Source: Actinomadura madurae
Lineage (GTDB): Bacteria; Actinomycetota; Actinomycetes; Streptosporangiales; Streptosporangiaceae
DNA length: 64,000 nt
Direction: 5' to 3'
Assembly (NCBI RefSeq): GCF_900115095.1
Contig: NZ_FOVH01000017.1
Location: forward strand, 124,001 to 188,000
In this document: piece by piece, positions 49,005 to 58,521 of the stretch
How the letters are laid out: every line of letters starts with the position of its first letter
Position numbering within the stretch: the stretch's first letter is position 1
Translations under genes and position numbers: made by a program
The notes under the pieces: model-generated
Database searches by the model: none
What the model saw: the letters and a program-made list of their open reading frames with translations, nothing else
Told to the model about the DNA's origin: nothing

Positions 49005-50302
49005 TACCGGAGGAAGCCCTCGTAGTTGCGCTGTTGCAGCTGACTCTCGATCTGCTTCACGGTATCCAGTCCGACGCCGACGACGATGAGGATGCTCGCG
49101 CCGCCGAACGGGAAGTCGTTGGTGGCGTTCAGGAGTGCGAACGCGACCATCGGGATCAGGGACACGAGCCCCAGGTACAGCGCACCGGGTGTGGTGATCC
49201 TGGTCAGCACGAAGTCGAGGTATTCGGCGGTCGGCCGACCAGGACGGATACCTGGGATGAATCCACCATACTTCTTCATGTTGTCGGCGACTTCAGTGGG
49301 GTTGAAGGTGATCGCCACGTAGAAGTACGTGAAGAAGATGATGAAGACGAAGAAGATCGCCATGTGCCAGGCGTTGTCCTGCTGCAGGTACGGCTGGACC
49401 TTCTGCAGCCACTTGGTGTCGGGCCACAGCTGCGTCGCCAGCACCGGCAGGTAGAGCAGCGACGACGCGAAGATGATCGGGATGATGCCGGCCTGGTTCA
49501 CCTTCAGCGGGATGTAGGTGGACGTCCCGCCGTACATGCGCCGGCCCACCATCCGCTTGGCGTACTGGACGGGGATGCGCCGCTGCGCCTGCTCGACGAA
49601 CACGACGCCCGCCATGATCGCCAGGCCGACGAGGATCACGACCGCGAAGACGAAGCCGTTCTTGGCCTTGTAGATGCTCCAGAACTGGGCGGGGAAGACC
49701 GCCACCACCTGCGTGAAGATCAGGATCGACATGCCGTTGCCGACGCCGCGGTCGGTGACCAGCTCGCCCAGCCACATGATGACGGTCGTGCCCGCCACCA
49801 TGCAGATCACCATGGTGAGGATCGGGAAGATGCCCGTCTCGTACAGGATGTCGTCGCTGCCCGACACACCCTGGAAGAGCTGCCCCGTGCTCGCCATCGC
49901 CACGATGCCGGTGGCCTGCAGGATCGCCAGCCCGACGGTCAGGTAGCGCGTGTACTGCGTGATCTTCGTGGTGCCGGCCTGGCCCTCCTTCTTCAGGGCC
50001 TCCAGGCGCGGGATCACCACCGTCAGCAGCTGCAGGATGATGCTCGCCGTGATGTACGGCATGATTCCCAGCGCGAACACCGACAGTTTCAGCAGCGCGC
50101 CGCCGCTGAACAGGTCGACGAGTCCGTAGAGCTGGTTGCTCTCCTTGGCCGCGTCGGCGGTCTCCTTCAGCACCTTCACGTTGACGTTCGGCGTGGGCAG
50201 GATCGAACCGATCCGGAACACCACGATCATCATCAACGTGAAGAACAACTTTTTACGCAGGTCAGGCGTACGGAAAGCCCGAGCGAACGCGGTCAGCACC
50301 AT
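49004..50302 (-). CDS. secY: Protein translocase subunit SecY
   Basis: 432 residues with ten membrane helices. RKKLFFTLMMIVVFRIGSIL near the start and GGxMLxLSVFALGIMPYI as GGALLKLSVFALGIMPYI (plug region), plus the C-terminal RNYEGFLR. AGGAGG sits only 1 base from the ATG and 4 from the following GTG, so either may be used. Forms the Sec channel with SecE/SecG, which are outside the window. Confidence 0.97.
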   Translation of the reverse strand: MVLTAFARAFRTPDLRKKLFFTLMMIVVFRIGSILPTPNVNVKVLKETADAAKESNQLYGLVDLFSGGALLKLSVFALGIMPYITASIILQLLTVVIPRLEALKKEGQAGTTKITQYTRYLTVGLAILQATGIVAMASTGQLFQGVSGSDDILYETGIFPILTMVICMVAGTTVIMWLGELVTDRGVGNGMSILIFTQVVAVFPAQFWSIYKAKNGFVFAVVILVGLAIMAGVVFVEQAQRRIPVQYAKRMVGRRMYGGTSTYIPLKVNQAGIIPIIFASSLLYLPVLATQLWPDTKWLQKVQPYLQQDNAWHMAIFFVFIIFFTYFYVAITFNPTEVADNMKKYGGFIPGIRPGRPTAEYLDFVLTRITTPGALYLGLVSLIPMVAFALLNATNDFPFGGASILIVVGVGLDTVKQIESQLQQRNYEGFLR

Positions 50303-50369
50303 TCCTCCTGCGCGACTGGCGAATTCATGGCCGCCGAGGGGCCGGTTACAGGTCCATGAGGTCCGGCGG

Positions 50370-50375
50370 AGGATA
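50370..50375 (-). promoter_or_regulatory. Possible -10 box for secY-adk-map
   Basis: Minus-strand TATCCT, identical to the rplM -10, about 70 bases before secY. A matching -35 is not obvious (TTCCAC at 19 bases). Weak. Confidence 0.25.
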
Positions 50376-50446
50376 CCCGCCGAGAAACCCGAGTGTGGAA
50401 TCTCACGCGGTCACCTTCGCCCGTGTGACTCTAACAGCAGATGACA

Positions 50447-50510
50447 CCGGGGCCGTCCCGCCCTTCCCGGCGGCCTCGCGGCCCCGGGCGATGGACGAGA
50501 ACGGCCCCGG
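50447..50510 (-). terminator. Compound hairpin between rplO and secY
   Basis: CCGGGGCCGT (50447-50456) pairs with ACGGCCCCGG (50501-50510), and an inner GC-rich stem fills the loop. It begins 18 bases after the rplO stop. Likely terminates or attenuates the S10-spc message before secY. Confidence 0.5.
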
Positions 50511-50528
50511 CATCGAAGGTGATCCTTC

Positions 50529-51002
50529 TTACAGCTCGTCAGTGGTCCCCCCGGCGGCGGCGATCTTCTCCTTGGCGGCGCCGGAGAAGGCGTGCGCCTT
50601 CACCTGGACCGCGACGGAGATGTCGCCGGTGCCGAGGACCTTGACCGGACGGCCGCGGCGCACCGCGCCCTTGGCCGCCAGGTCCTCCGCCGTGACCTCG
50701 CCGCCCTCGGGGTAGAGCGCGGCGAGCTTGTCCAGGTTCACGACCTGGAACTCGACCCGGTTCGGGTTCTTGAAGCCCTTGAGCTTCGGAACCCGGCGGA
50801 TCAGCGGCATCTGGCCGCCCTCGAAACCGACGGGGACGGTGCTGCGGGCCTTGGTGCCCTTGGTGCCGCGGCCCGCGGTCTTGCCCTTGGACGCCTCGCC
50901 GCGGCCCTTGCGGGTCTTGGCCCTGTTGGCGCCGGGGGCCGGACGCAGGTCGTGGACCTTGAGCGGGGTGCCCTCGGTGTCCTTGCCGAGATCAGCCGCC
51001 AT
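50529..51002 (-). CDS. rplO: 50S ribosomal protein L15 (uL15)
   Basis: 157 residues: LKVHDLRPAPGANRAKTRKG, GRGTKGTKARSTVPVGFEGG and MPLIRRVPKLKGF are canonical. One base separates its ATG from the rpmD stop. Confidence 0.97.
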   Translation of the reverse strand: MAADLGKDTEGTPLKVHDLRPAPGANRAKTRKGRGEASKGKTAGRGTKGTKARSTVPVGFEGGQMPLIRRVPKLKGFKNPNRVEFQVVNLDKLAALYPEGGEVTAEDLAAKGAVRRGRPVKVLGTGDISVAVQVKAHAFSGAAKEKIAAAGGTTDEL

Positions 51003-51003
51003 G

Positions 51004-51186
51004 TCAGTCGACCTCCTCGACGGTGACCAGGTGCGCCACCGTCCGGATCATGCCGAGCACCTCGGGGCGGTCCTCCCGGACCACGCTCTGCCCGATCTTC
51101 TTCAGGCCGAGGGTGCGCAGCGTGTCACGCTGGTTCTGCTTCTCGCTGATCACGGACTTGGTCTGCGTGATCTTCAGGTTGCTCAT
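51004..51186 (-). CDS. rpmD: 50S ribosomal protein L30 (uL30)
   Basis: 60 residues, MSNLKITQTKSVISEKQNQR, then LRTLGLKKIGQSVVREDRPE and LGMIRTVAHLVTVEEV. ATG at 51186 overlaps the rpsE stop in ATGA; a longer frame upstream lies within rpsE and is not used. Confidence 0.95.
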   Translation of the reverse strand: MSNLKITQTKSVISEKQNQRDTLRTLGLKKIGQSVVREDRPEVLGMIRTVAHLVTVEEVD

Positions 51187-51803
51187 GACGCCGCGGCCTC
51201 CGCCCTCGGCTCGCTGCCCGCGGCACGCGCGCGCAGCATGGCCGCCGGGGCGACGTCCTCGATCGGCAGGCCGCGCTTGGCCGCGATCTCCTCGGGACGC
51301 TTGAGCGCCTTCAGGCCCGCGATCGTCGCGTGCACGATGTTGATCGCGTTGTCGCTGCCGAGCGACTTGCTGAGCACGTCGTGGATGCCGGCGCACTCCA
51401 GCACCGCGCGCACCGGGCCGCCGGCGATGACGCCGGTACCGGGGCTGGCCGGACGCAGCAGGACCTCGCCCGCGGCGTCCCGCGCCTGCACCAGGTGCGG
51501 GATGGTGCCCTGGATCCGCGGCACCTTGAAGAAGTGCTTCTTGGCCTCCTCGACGCCCTTGGCGATCGCCGCGGGCACCTCCTTGGCCTTGCCGTAGCCG
51601 ACGCCGACGGTGCCGTTGCCGTCACCGACGATCACCAGGGCGGTGAAGCTGAAGCGACGCCCGCCCTTGACGACCTTGGCGACACGGTTGATCGCCACGA
51701 CCTTCTCGATGTACGACTGGCCCTTGTCGGCGCCACCGCGGCGGTCGTCGCGGCGATCGCGACGGTCGCCACCCTGACCGCCGCCACGCCTCTGCGCTGC
51801 CAT
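51183..51803 (-). CDS. rpsE: 30S ribosomal protein S5 (uS5)
   Basis: 206 residues. Basic N-terminal extension rich in RRDRRDD-type repeats, then the S5 core: EKVVAINRVAKVVKGGRRFS (loop involved in decoding fidelity), GVGYGKAKEVPAAI and RPASPGTGVIAGGPVRAVLE. An Ala-rich tail follows. ATG at 51803. Confidence 0.97.
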   Translation of the reverse strand: MAAQRRGGGQGGDRRDRRDDRRGGADKGQSYIEKVVAINRVAKVVKGGRRFSFTALVIVGDGNGTVGVGYGKAKEVPAAIAKGVEEAKKHFFKVPRIQGTIPHLVQARDAAGEVLLRPASPGTGVIAGGPVRAVLECAGIHDVLSKSLGSDNAINIVHATIAGLKALKRPEEIAAKRGLPIEDVAPAAMLRARAAGSEPRAEAAAS

Positions 51804-51837
51804 CAGTGGTTCCTTCCGTTGACCTTGTGCAGGGCCG

Positions 51838-52224
51838 TCACAGCTCCAGGCCCCCTTCGCGCGCACCCTCCGCGACAGCGGCGATGCGGCCGTGGTACTT
51901 GTTGCCGCCGCGGTCGAACACGACCGCGGACACACCCGCCTGCTTGGCCCGCTCGGCGACGAGCTCGCCGACCCTGCGGGACTTGGCGGTCTTGTCGCCG
52001 GAGTCGGCGCGCAGGTCCGCCTCCATCGTCGACGCGCTGGCCAGCGTGTGGCCCTTCCCGTCGTCGATGACCTGGACGAACACGTGCCTGCTGGAGCGGG
52101 TCACGACCAGGCGAGGCCGCGTGGCGGTGCCCACGACCTTCTTGCGGACCCGCAGGTGCCGGCGCTTGCGGGACTTGGCCCGCGCCGACGTGGCCTTTCC
52201 GGCCAGGGTCTTGGTGCCTGCCAT
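51838..52224 (-). CDS. rplR: 50S ribosomal protein L18 (uL18)
   Basis: 128 residues with RLVVTRSSRHVFVQVIDD, TLASASTMEADLR and AVVFDRGGNKYHGRIAAVAE. Binds 5S rRNA. The rplF stop is 2 bp before its ATG. Confidence 0.97.
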   Translation of the reverse strand: MAGTKTLAGKATSARAKSRKRRHLRVRKKVVGTATRPRLVVTRSSRHVFVQVIDDGKGHTLASASTMEADLRADSGDKTAKSRRVGELVAERAKQAGVSAVVFDRGGNKYHGRIAAVAEGAREGGLEL

Positions 52225-52226
52225 GA

Positions 52227-52763
52227 CTACTTACCAGCCTTTCCGACCTTGCGGCGGATCTGCTCGCCCTCGTAGCGCACGCCCTTGCCCTTGTACGGGT
52301 CGGGCTTGCGCAGCTTGCGGATGCGGGCGGCGATCTCACCGACGAGCTGCTTGTCGATGCCCTCGACGGTGAGCTGCGTCGGCCTCTCCACCGTGAAGGT
52401 GATGCCCTCCGGGGCTTCGAAGGGGATCGGGTGGCTGTAGCCGAGCGAGAACTCCACGTTCTTGCCCTTGGCCACCACCCGGTAGCCGACGCCCTGGATG
52501 ACCAGGGTCTTCTTGTAGCCGTCGGTGACCCCGACGACCATGTTGTTGATCAGCGTCCGGGTGAGCCCGTGCAGGCCGCGCACCTTGTTGATGTCGTTCG
52601 GCCGGGTGACGACGATCCTGCCGTCCTCCTGGCTGACCTCGATGGGCTCCGCGACGGTGTGCGAGAGCGTGCCCTTCGGCCCCTTGACGGTGACCTCGCG
52701 GCCGTCGAGCCTGACCTCGACGCCGCTCGGCACGGTGACGGGGAGTCGTCCGATACGAGACAT
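52227..52763 (-). CDS. rplF: 50S ribosomal protein L6 (uL6)
   Basis: 178 residues in the two-repeat L6 fold: MSRIGRLPVTVPSGVEV, VKGPKGTLSHT, the NNMVVGVTDGYKKTLVIQGV joint and the C-terminal RKPDPYKGKGVRYEGE. 16 bp after rpsH. Confidence 0.97.
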   Translation of the reverse strand: MSRIGRLPVTVPSGVEVRLDGREVTVKGPKGTLSHTVAEPIEVSQEDGRIVVTRPNDINKVRGLHGLTRTLINNMVVGVTDGYKKTLVIQGVGYRVVAKGKNVEFSLGYSHPIPFEAPEGITFTVERPTQLTVEGIDKQLVGEIAARIRKLRKPDPYKGKGVRYEGEQIRRKVGKAGK

Positions 52764-52779
52764 TGGTAGAGCCCTCCCC

Positions 52780-53178
52780 TCACCAGACGTAGGCGAGGAC
52801 TTCCCCGCCCACGCCGCGCTTGCCCGCCTGCCGGTCGGTCATCAGGCCGGAGGACGTCGAGATGATCGCGACGCCCAGCCCGCCCAGGACCTTCGGCAGG
52901 TTGTCCTTCTTCGCGTACACGCGCAGACCCGGCTTCGAGACGCGCTTGATGCCGGCGATCGACCGCTCGCGGGTCGGGCCGAACTTCAGCTCGATCACGA
53001 GCTTCTTGCCGACCTCGGCGTCCTCCACGGTCCACCCCGAGATGTAGCCCTCCTGCTGGAGGATCTCGGCGATGTGCGCCTTGATCTTCGAGTACGGCAT
53101 CGCCACCGAGTCGTGGTACGCCGAATTCGCGTTACGCAGACGCGTCAGCATGTCTGCGATCGGGTCGGTCATCGTCAT
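52780..53178 (-). CDS. rpsH: 30S ribosomal protein S8 (uS8)
   Basis: 132 residues: DPIADMLTRLRNAN, MPYSKIKAHIAEILQQEGYI, and ISTSSGLMTDRQAGKRGVGG near the end. The first ATG (53178) is better spaced from GGAGGG than the one two codons later. In other bacteria S8 represses the spc operon. Confidence 0.96.
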   Translation of the reverse strand: MTMTDPIADMLTRLRNANSAYHDSVAMPYSKIKAHIAEILQQEGYISGWTVEDAEVGKKLVIELKFGPTRERSIAGIKRVSKPGLRVYAKKDNLPKVLGGLGVAIISTSSGLMTDRQAGKRGVGGEVLAYVW

Positions 53179-53329
53179 GGCCTACTGGCCCTCCCTCGCC
53201 ACGGTTTCCTCGGGTGATGGAGCCCGTGGACCTTTGGCGCGGTCGTGGACGCCCTCTCGGGCGCCCGGTTGGTCATTCATTACAGGCCGGCGTCCCGCCG
53301 CCCCCGGGGCCGTCCCCCGGGGGCCGCGG

Positions 53330-53515
53330 TCACCAGCTGGACTTCGTGATGCCGGGCAGCTCGCCGCGGTGGGCCATCTCCCGGAAGCACACGCGGCACA
53401 GGCCGAACTTCCGGTAGACGGAGCGCGGACGCCCGCAGCGCGAGCACCGAGTGTACGCGCGCACGCCGAACTTCGGCTTCCGCGCCGACTTGGCGATCAG
53501 CGACTTCTTCGCCAT
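53330..53515 (-). CDS. rpsN: 30S ribosomal protein S14, zinc form (uS14)
   Basis: 61 residues, the short zinc-binding type: MAKKSLIAKS, RCSRCGRPRSVYRKF, LCRVCFREMAHRGELPG, KSSW. Both CxxC pairs are present. ATG at 53515 overlaps nothing; it lies 2 bp after rplE. The 151 bp before rpsH carry GC-rich inverted pieces (GGCCCC..). Confidence 0.95.
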   Translation of the reverse strand: MAKKSLIAKSARKPKFGVRAYTRCSRCGRPRSVYRKFGLCRVCFREMAHRGELPGITKSSW

Positions 53516-53517
53516 GC

Positions 53518-54093
53518 TCAGCTCTCCTTGAAGGGGAAGCCCAGGAGCTTGAGCAGCGCCCGGCCCTCGTCGTCGGTCTTCGCGGTCGTCACGACCGTGA
53601 TGTCCATGCCCCGCGTCCGGTCGACCTTGTCCGGGTCGACCTCGTGGAACATGACCTGCTCGGTCAGCCCGAAGGTGTAGTTGCCGTTCCCGTCGAACTG
53701 CCGCGGCGACAGGCCGCGGAAGTCGCGGATGCGGGGCAGCGCCGTCGCCAGCAGCCGGTCCAGGAACTCCCACATGCGGTCGCCGCGCAGCGTGGCGTGC
53801 GCGCCGATCGGCATCCCCTCGCGCAGCTTGAACTGCGCGATGGACTTGCGGGCCCGGTTCACCGCCGGCTTCTGGCCGGTGATGACCGACAGGTCGCGGA
53901 TCGCGCCCTCGATCAGCTTGGCGTCCTTGGCCGCGTCGCCGACGCCCATGTTGACCACGATCTTGGTCAGCGTGGGGATCTGCATGACGTTGGCGTAGCC
54001 GAACTGCTCGCGCATCTTGCCCGCGATCTCCTCGCGGTAGCGCAGCTTGAGCCTCGGCTGGGGGACGGGACGTTCGGTAACGGTCTCGGTCAT
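53518..54093 (-). CDS. rplE: 50S ribosomal protein L5 (uL5)
   Basis: 191 residues with PTLTKIVVNMGVGDAAKDAK, ITGQKPAVNRARKSIAQFKL, GATLRG-like GAHATLRGDRMWEFLDRLL, and DPDKVDRTRGMDITVVTTAK. Contacts 5S rRNA and the P-site tRNA. 5 bp after rplX. Confidence 0.97.
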   Translation of the reverse strand: MTETVTERPVPQPRLKLRYREEIAGKMREQFGYANVMQIPTLTKIVVNMGVGDAAKDAKLIEGAIRDLSVITGQKPAVNRARKSIAQFKLREGMPIGAHATLRGDRMWEFLDRLLATALPRIRDFRGLSPRQFDGNGNYTFGLTEQVMFHEVDPDKVDRTRGMDITVVTTAKTDDEGRALLKLLGFPFKES

Positions 54094-54098
54094 CGGTC

Positions 54099-54407
54099 TC
54101 AGATCTCCTTACCGCTACGGCGCGAGATCCGAACCTTCGTGCCGTCCTCGTTGATGCGGTAACCGACCCGTACCGGCTTGCCGTCCTCGACGATCGCGAC
54201 GTTGCTGACGTGCAGCGGCGCCTCGACCGTGACGCGACCGCTCTCCTTGCCGGCACGCTGCTGGTCGGCCTTGATGTTCTTGGTGATGAGGTTGACGCCC
54301 TCGACGACGACCCGCTCCTCGCGGGGGATGACGCGCAGGACCTTGCCCGTCGCGCCCTTGTCCTTGCCGGCGAGGACGATGACCTCGTCGCCCCTGCGGA
54401 TCTTCAT
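54099..54407 (-). CDS. rplX: 50S ribosomal protein L24 (uL24)
   Basis: 102 residues, KOW motif at the start (KIRRGDEVIVLAGKDKGATG KV), then VEGVNLITKNIK and EAPLHVSNVAIVE. Its ATG overlaps the last base of the rplN stop (TGATG). Confidence 0.97.
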   Translation of the reverse strand: MKIRRGDEVIVLAGKDKGATGKVLRVIPREERVVVEGVNLITKNIKADQQRAGKESGRVTVEAPLHVSNVAIVEDGKPVRVGYRINEDGTKVRISRRSGKEI

Positions 54408-54775
54408 CAGAGCACCTCCGGCGCGAGCGAGATGATGCGCATGAACTTCTTCTCGCGCAGTTCGCGGCCCACCGGCCCGAAGATGCGGGTGCCGCGGGGG
54501 TCTCCGCCGTCCTTGATCAGGACCGCGGCGTTCTCGTCGAAGCGGATGTAGGAGCCGTCCGGGCGCCGGCGCTCCTTGCGGGTGCGCACGACGACCGCCT
54601 TGACGACGTCACCCTTCTTCACGCCGGCGCCGGGAAGGGCGTCCTTCACCGTCGCGACGATGATGTCGCCGACTCCCGCGTAGCGCCGACCCGAGCCGCC
54701 GAGAACCCGGATGCAAAGGATCTCCTTCGCACCCGTGTTGTCGGCGACCTTGAGTCGCGACTCCTGCTGGATCAC
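54407..54775 (-). CDS. rplN: 50S ribosomal protein L14 (uL14)
   Basis: 122 residues: MIQQESRLKVADNTGAKEIL, CIRVLGGSGRRYAGVGD, FDENAAVLIKDGGDPRGTRI and SLAPEVL at the end. Start codon is GTG. Confidence 0.97.
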   Translation of the reverse strand: MIQQESRLKVADNTGAKEILCIRVLGGSGRRYAGVGDIIVATVKDALPGAGVKKGDVVKAVVVRTRKERRRPDGSYIRFDENAAVLIKDGGDPRGTRIFGPVGRELREKKFMRIISLAPEVL

Positions 54776-54838
54776 GTTGACTCCTGTTCGTCACACCGGT
54801 TCTGACCACCGCGGTGGTCAGCCTGGTGGAACCAGTAA

Positions 54839-55111
54839 TTACTTGGCCTTCTCAAGGATCTCGACCACGCGCCACCGCTTGGTGGCCGACAGCGGGCGGG
54901 TCTCCATGAGACGGACGCGGTCGCCGACGCCACACTCGTTGGCCTCGTCGTGCGCCTTGTAGTTCTTCGTGCGGCGGATCACCTTGTGGTACTTCGCGTG
55001 CTTGACGCGGTCCTCGACGGACACGACCACGGTCTTGTCCATCTTGTCGCTGACCACGAGACCCTCAAGGATCTTGCGGCTGCTCCGCTGCTCGGTCTGC
55101 TGCTCGGTCAT
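54839..55111 (-). CDS. rpsQ: 30S ribosomal protein S17 (uS17)
   Basis: 90 residues: GLVVSDKMDKTVVVSVE, HAKYHKVIRRTKNYKAHDEA, then GDRVRLMETRPLSATKRWRV. ATGA overlap with the rpmC stop. Confidence 0.96.
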   Translation of the reverse strand: MTEQQTEQRSSRKILEGLVVSDKMDKTVVVSVEDRVKHAKYHKVIRRTKNYKAHDEANECGVGDRVRLMETRPLSATKRWRVVEILEKAK

Positions 55112-55347
55112 TCGTTGTCCTCCGCGGCGTCCTCGACCGTGACGATGCCGAGCTCGCGCTCCCGCATCACGGTGTAGATGCGGGCGATCTCGCGCTTCAC
55201 GGTGCGCAGCCGCCCGTGGCTCTCAAGCTGGCCGGTCGCGGCCTGGAAGCGGAGGTTGAACAGCTCCTCCTTGGCCTCCTTGAGCTTGGTGACCAGGACG
55301 TCCTCGGGCTCGGTCCGCAGGTCGTCGGCGGTAAGACCCTTGGCCAT
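55108..55347 (-). CDS. rpmC: 50S ribosomal protein L29 (uL29)
   Basis: 79 residues, two-helix hairpin: MAKGLTADDLRTE, KLKEAKEELFNLRFQAATGQ, then RLRTVKREIARIYTVMRERE. ATG overlaps the rplP stop by one base; the stop overlaps rpsQ. Confidence 0.96.
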   Translation of the reverse strand: MAKGLTADDLRTEPEDVLVTKLKEAKEELFNLRFQAATGQLESHGRLRTVKREIARIYTVMRERELGIVTVEDAAEDNE

Positions 55348-55766
55348 CAGGACTCACCCACCTCTCGCTTCACGATCTTGCACTTCATGGGCAGCTTGTG
55401 GATCGCGCGCGTGAGGGCCTCCCGAGCGATCTGCTCGTTCGGGTAGGAGATCTCGAACAGCACGCGACCCGGCTTCACGTTGGCCACCCACCACTCGACC
55501 GAGCCCTTGCCGGAACCCATCCGGGTCTCGGCGGGCTTCTTGGTCAGCGGACGGTCCGGGAAGATGTTGATCCAGACCTTGCCGCCGCGCTTGATGTGGC
55601 GGGTCATCGCGATACGCGCGGCCTCGATCTGCCGGTTGGTCACGTACGCGGCCTCGACGGCCTGGATGCCGTACTCGCCGAACGTCACCCTCGTGCCGCC
55701 CTTGGCCATGCCGCGGCGCTTCGGGTGGTGCTGCTTGCGGTGCTTGACCTTGCGAGGGATCAGCAT
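55347..55766 (-). CDS. rplP: 50S ribosomal protein L16 (uL16)
   Basis: 139 residues: MLIPRKVKHRKQHHPKRRGM, TFGEYGIQAVEAAYVTNRQI, IFPDRPLTKKPAETRMGSGK. Located near the tRNA-binding face and the peptidyl transferase centre. 7 bp after rpsC. Confidence 0.97.
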   Translation of the reverse strand: MLIPRKVKHRKQHHPKRRGMAKGGTRVTFGEYGIQAVEAAYVTNRQIEAARIAMTRHIKRGGKVWINIFPDRPLTKKPAETRMGSGKGSVEWWVANVKPGRVLFEISYPNEQIAREALTRAIHKLPMKCKIVKREVGES

Positions 55767-55773
55767 CGGTTAC

Positions 55774-56621
<848 letters not shown>

Positions 56622-56622
<1 letters not shown>

Positions 56623-57005
56623 TACCGGGCCCTCCTCGTCTTCTTACCGCCACCGGACGCGGCCGAGGCCTCGTCGCGTGACTCCACGACCACCGTGATG
56701 TGGCTCGTGCGCTTGTTGATGCGGTAAGCCCGGCCCTGGGCCCGGGGGCGGAAACGCTTGAGCGTCGGCCCCTCGTCCACCCACGCACGGCTCACGACGA
56801 GCGTGTCCGAGTCGAGCTTGAAGTTGTGCTCGGCGTTGGCGATGGCACTCGCCAGCACCTTGCCCACCGGCTCACTCGCAGCCTGGGGGGCGAACCGCAG
56901 CACCGCCTGAGCCTCCGCGGCAGGCAGGCCGCGGATGAGGTCCACCACGCGGCGGGCCTTCCTGGGCGTGACGCGGATGAACCGCGCCTGGGCCCTGGCT
57001 TCCAT
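56622..57005 (-). CDS. rplV: 50S ribosomal protein L22 (uL22)
   Basis: 127 residues: RFIRVTPRKARRVVDLIRGL, ASAIANAEHNFKLD, and the exit-tunnel hairpin RFRPRAQGRAYRINKRTSHI. No insertion or deletion is seen in that loop, where macrolide-resistance changes occur. A short basic tail follows. Confidence 0.97.
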
Positions 57006-57044
57006 CGCTGTTCCCTCTCTCCTACGTGCGAACTGCTCTGCCTG

Positions 57045-57326
57045 CTAGCCGCGACGGCTGCGGCGGTCTTCCTTGACGTGGCTGCGGAACGTCCGCGTCG
57101 GCGCGAACTCGCCGAGCTTGTGTCCCACCATCGAGTCGGTGATGAACACCGGCACGTGCTTGCGGCCGTCGTGCACGGCGATCGTGTGACCGATCATGTC
57201 CGGCACGATCATGGAGCGCCGCGACCACGTCTTGATGACGTTCTTGGTGCCCTTCTCGTTCTGCGCGTCCACCTTCTTGATCAGGTGGTCGTCCACGAAC
57301 GGGCCCTTCTTGAGGCTACGTGGCAT
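57045..57326 (-). CDS. rpsS: 30S ribosomal protein S19 (uS19)
   Basis: 93 residues: MPRSLKKGPFVDDHLIKKVD, TWSRRSMIVPDMIGHTIAVH, and KLGEFAPTRTFRSHVKED. 12 bp after rplB. Confidence 0.97.
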   Translation of the reverse strand: MPRSLKKGPFVDDHLIKKVDAQNEKGTKNVIKTWSRRSMIVPDMIGHTIAVHDGRKHVPVFITDSMVGHKLGEFAPTRTFRSHVKEDRRSRRG

Positions 57327-57338
57327 GACGAGCGACTC

Positions 57339-58172
57339 CTACCGCTTCTTCTTGCTGCGACGACGGACGATCAGCCGGTCGCTCGACTTGTTCGCCTGGC
57401 GAGTGCGGCCTTCCTTCTTACCGGCCGGGTTCACCGGGTGCCGGCCACCGGAGGTCTTGCCCTCACCACCACCGTGCGGGTGGTCGATCGGGTTCATGGC
57501 CACGCCGCGGACGGTCGGGCGCTTGCCCTTCCACCGCATGCGGCCGGCCTTGCCCCAGTTGATGTTCGACTGCTCGGCGTTGCCGACCTCGCCGACCGTC
57601 GCGCGGCACCGCACGTCCACCATCCGCATCTCGCCGGAGGGCATGCGCAGCGTGGCGTACTTGCCCTCCTTGGCCAGCAGCTGGACGCCGGCGCCCGCGC
57701 TGCGGGCGATCTTGGCGCCGCCGCCGGGGCGGAGCTCGATGGCGTGGATGACCGTACCGGTCGGGATGTTGCGCAGCGGCAGGCAGTTGCCCGGCTTGAT
57801 GTCCGCGCCCGGCCCGTTCTCCACCCGGTCGCCCTGCCGGAGACCGCGCGGGGCGAGGATGTAGCGCTTCTCGCCGTCCACGTAGTGCAGCAGCGCGATC
57901 CGCGCGGTGCGGTTCGGGTCGTACTCGATGTGCGCGACCTTGGCCGGCACGCCGTCCTTGTCGTGCCGGCGGAAGTCGATCACGCGGTAGGCGCGCTTGT
58001 GCCCGCCGCCCTGGTGCCGGGTCGTGATGCGGCCGTGGTTGTTGCGGCCGCCCTTCTTGGGGAGCGGACGCAGCAGCGACTTCTCCGGCTCGCGGCGCGT
58101 GACCTCGACGAAGTCGGCCACGCTGGAACCGCGACGACCCGGAGTCGTCGGCTTGTAGTTACGGATGCCCAT
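57339..58172 (-). CDS. rplB: 50S ribosomal protein L2 (uL2)
   Basis: 277 residues. MGIRNYKPTTPGRRGSSV start, GGGHKRAYRVIDFRR, and AMNPIDHPHGGGEGKTSGGR with the conserved His near the peptidyl transferase centre. Lys/Arg-rich C-terminus. Confidence 0.97.
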   Translation of the reverse strand: MGIRNYKPTTPGRRGSSVADFVEVTRREPEKSLLRPLPKKGGRNNHGRITTRHQGGGHKRAYRVIDFRRHDKDGVPAKVAHIEYDPNRTARIALLHYVDGEKRYILAPRGLRQGDRVENGPGADIKPGNCLPLRNIPTGTVIHAIELRPGGGAKIARSAGAGVQLLAKEGKYATLRMPSGEMRMVDVRCRATVGEVGNAEQSNINWGKAGRMRWKGKRPTVRGVAMNPIDHPHGGGEGKTSGGRHPVNPAGKKEGRTRQANKSSDRLIVRRRSKKKR

Positions 58173-58209
58173 CTTTTTCGTTCATCCCTTAATCTGCTCC
58201 GGCGCCGGC

Positions 58210-58509
58210 CTAGGCCGGGCCGCCGAAGATGTCGATCCGCTCGCCCTCGGCCAGGCTGACGATGGCGCGCTTGGTGTCCTTGCGCTTGCCGTAGCCGAAC
58301 CGGGTGCGCTTGCGCTTGCCCGGCCGGTTGAGCGTGTTCACGTTCGTCACCTTGACGCCGAACACCGACTCGACGGCCTGCTTGATCTGCGTCTTGTTGG
58401 CGTCCGGGCGGACGACGAAGGTGTACTTGTTCTCGTCCAGCAGCCCGTAGCTCTTCTCCGAGACGACCGGCGCGATGATGACGTCGCGGGGGTCGGCGAT
58501 CTTGTTCAT
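58210..58509 (-). CDS. rplW: 50S ribosomal protein L23 (uL23)
   Basis: 99 residues: DPRDVIIAPVVSEKSYGLLD, VFGVKVTNVNTLNRPGKRKR. Lies at the exit tunnel as the docking site for SRP and trigger factor. 12 bp after rplD. Confidence 0.97.
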   Translation of the reverse strand: MNKIADPRDVIIAPVVSEKSYGLLDENKYTFVVRPDANKTQIKQAVESVFGVKVTNVNTLNRPGKRKRTRFGYGKRKDTKRAIVSLAEGERIDIFGGPA

Positions 58510-58521
58510 GTGCGACCCTCC

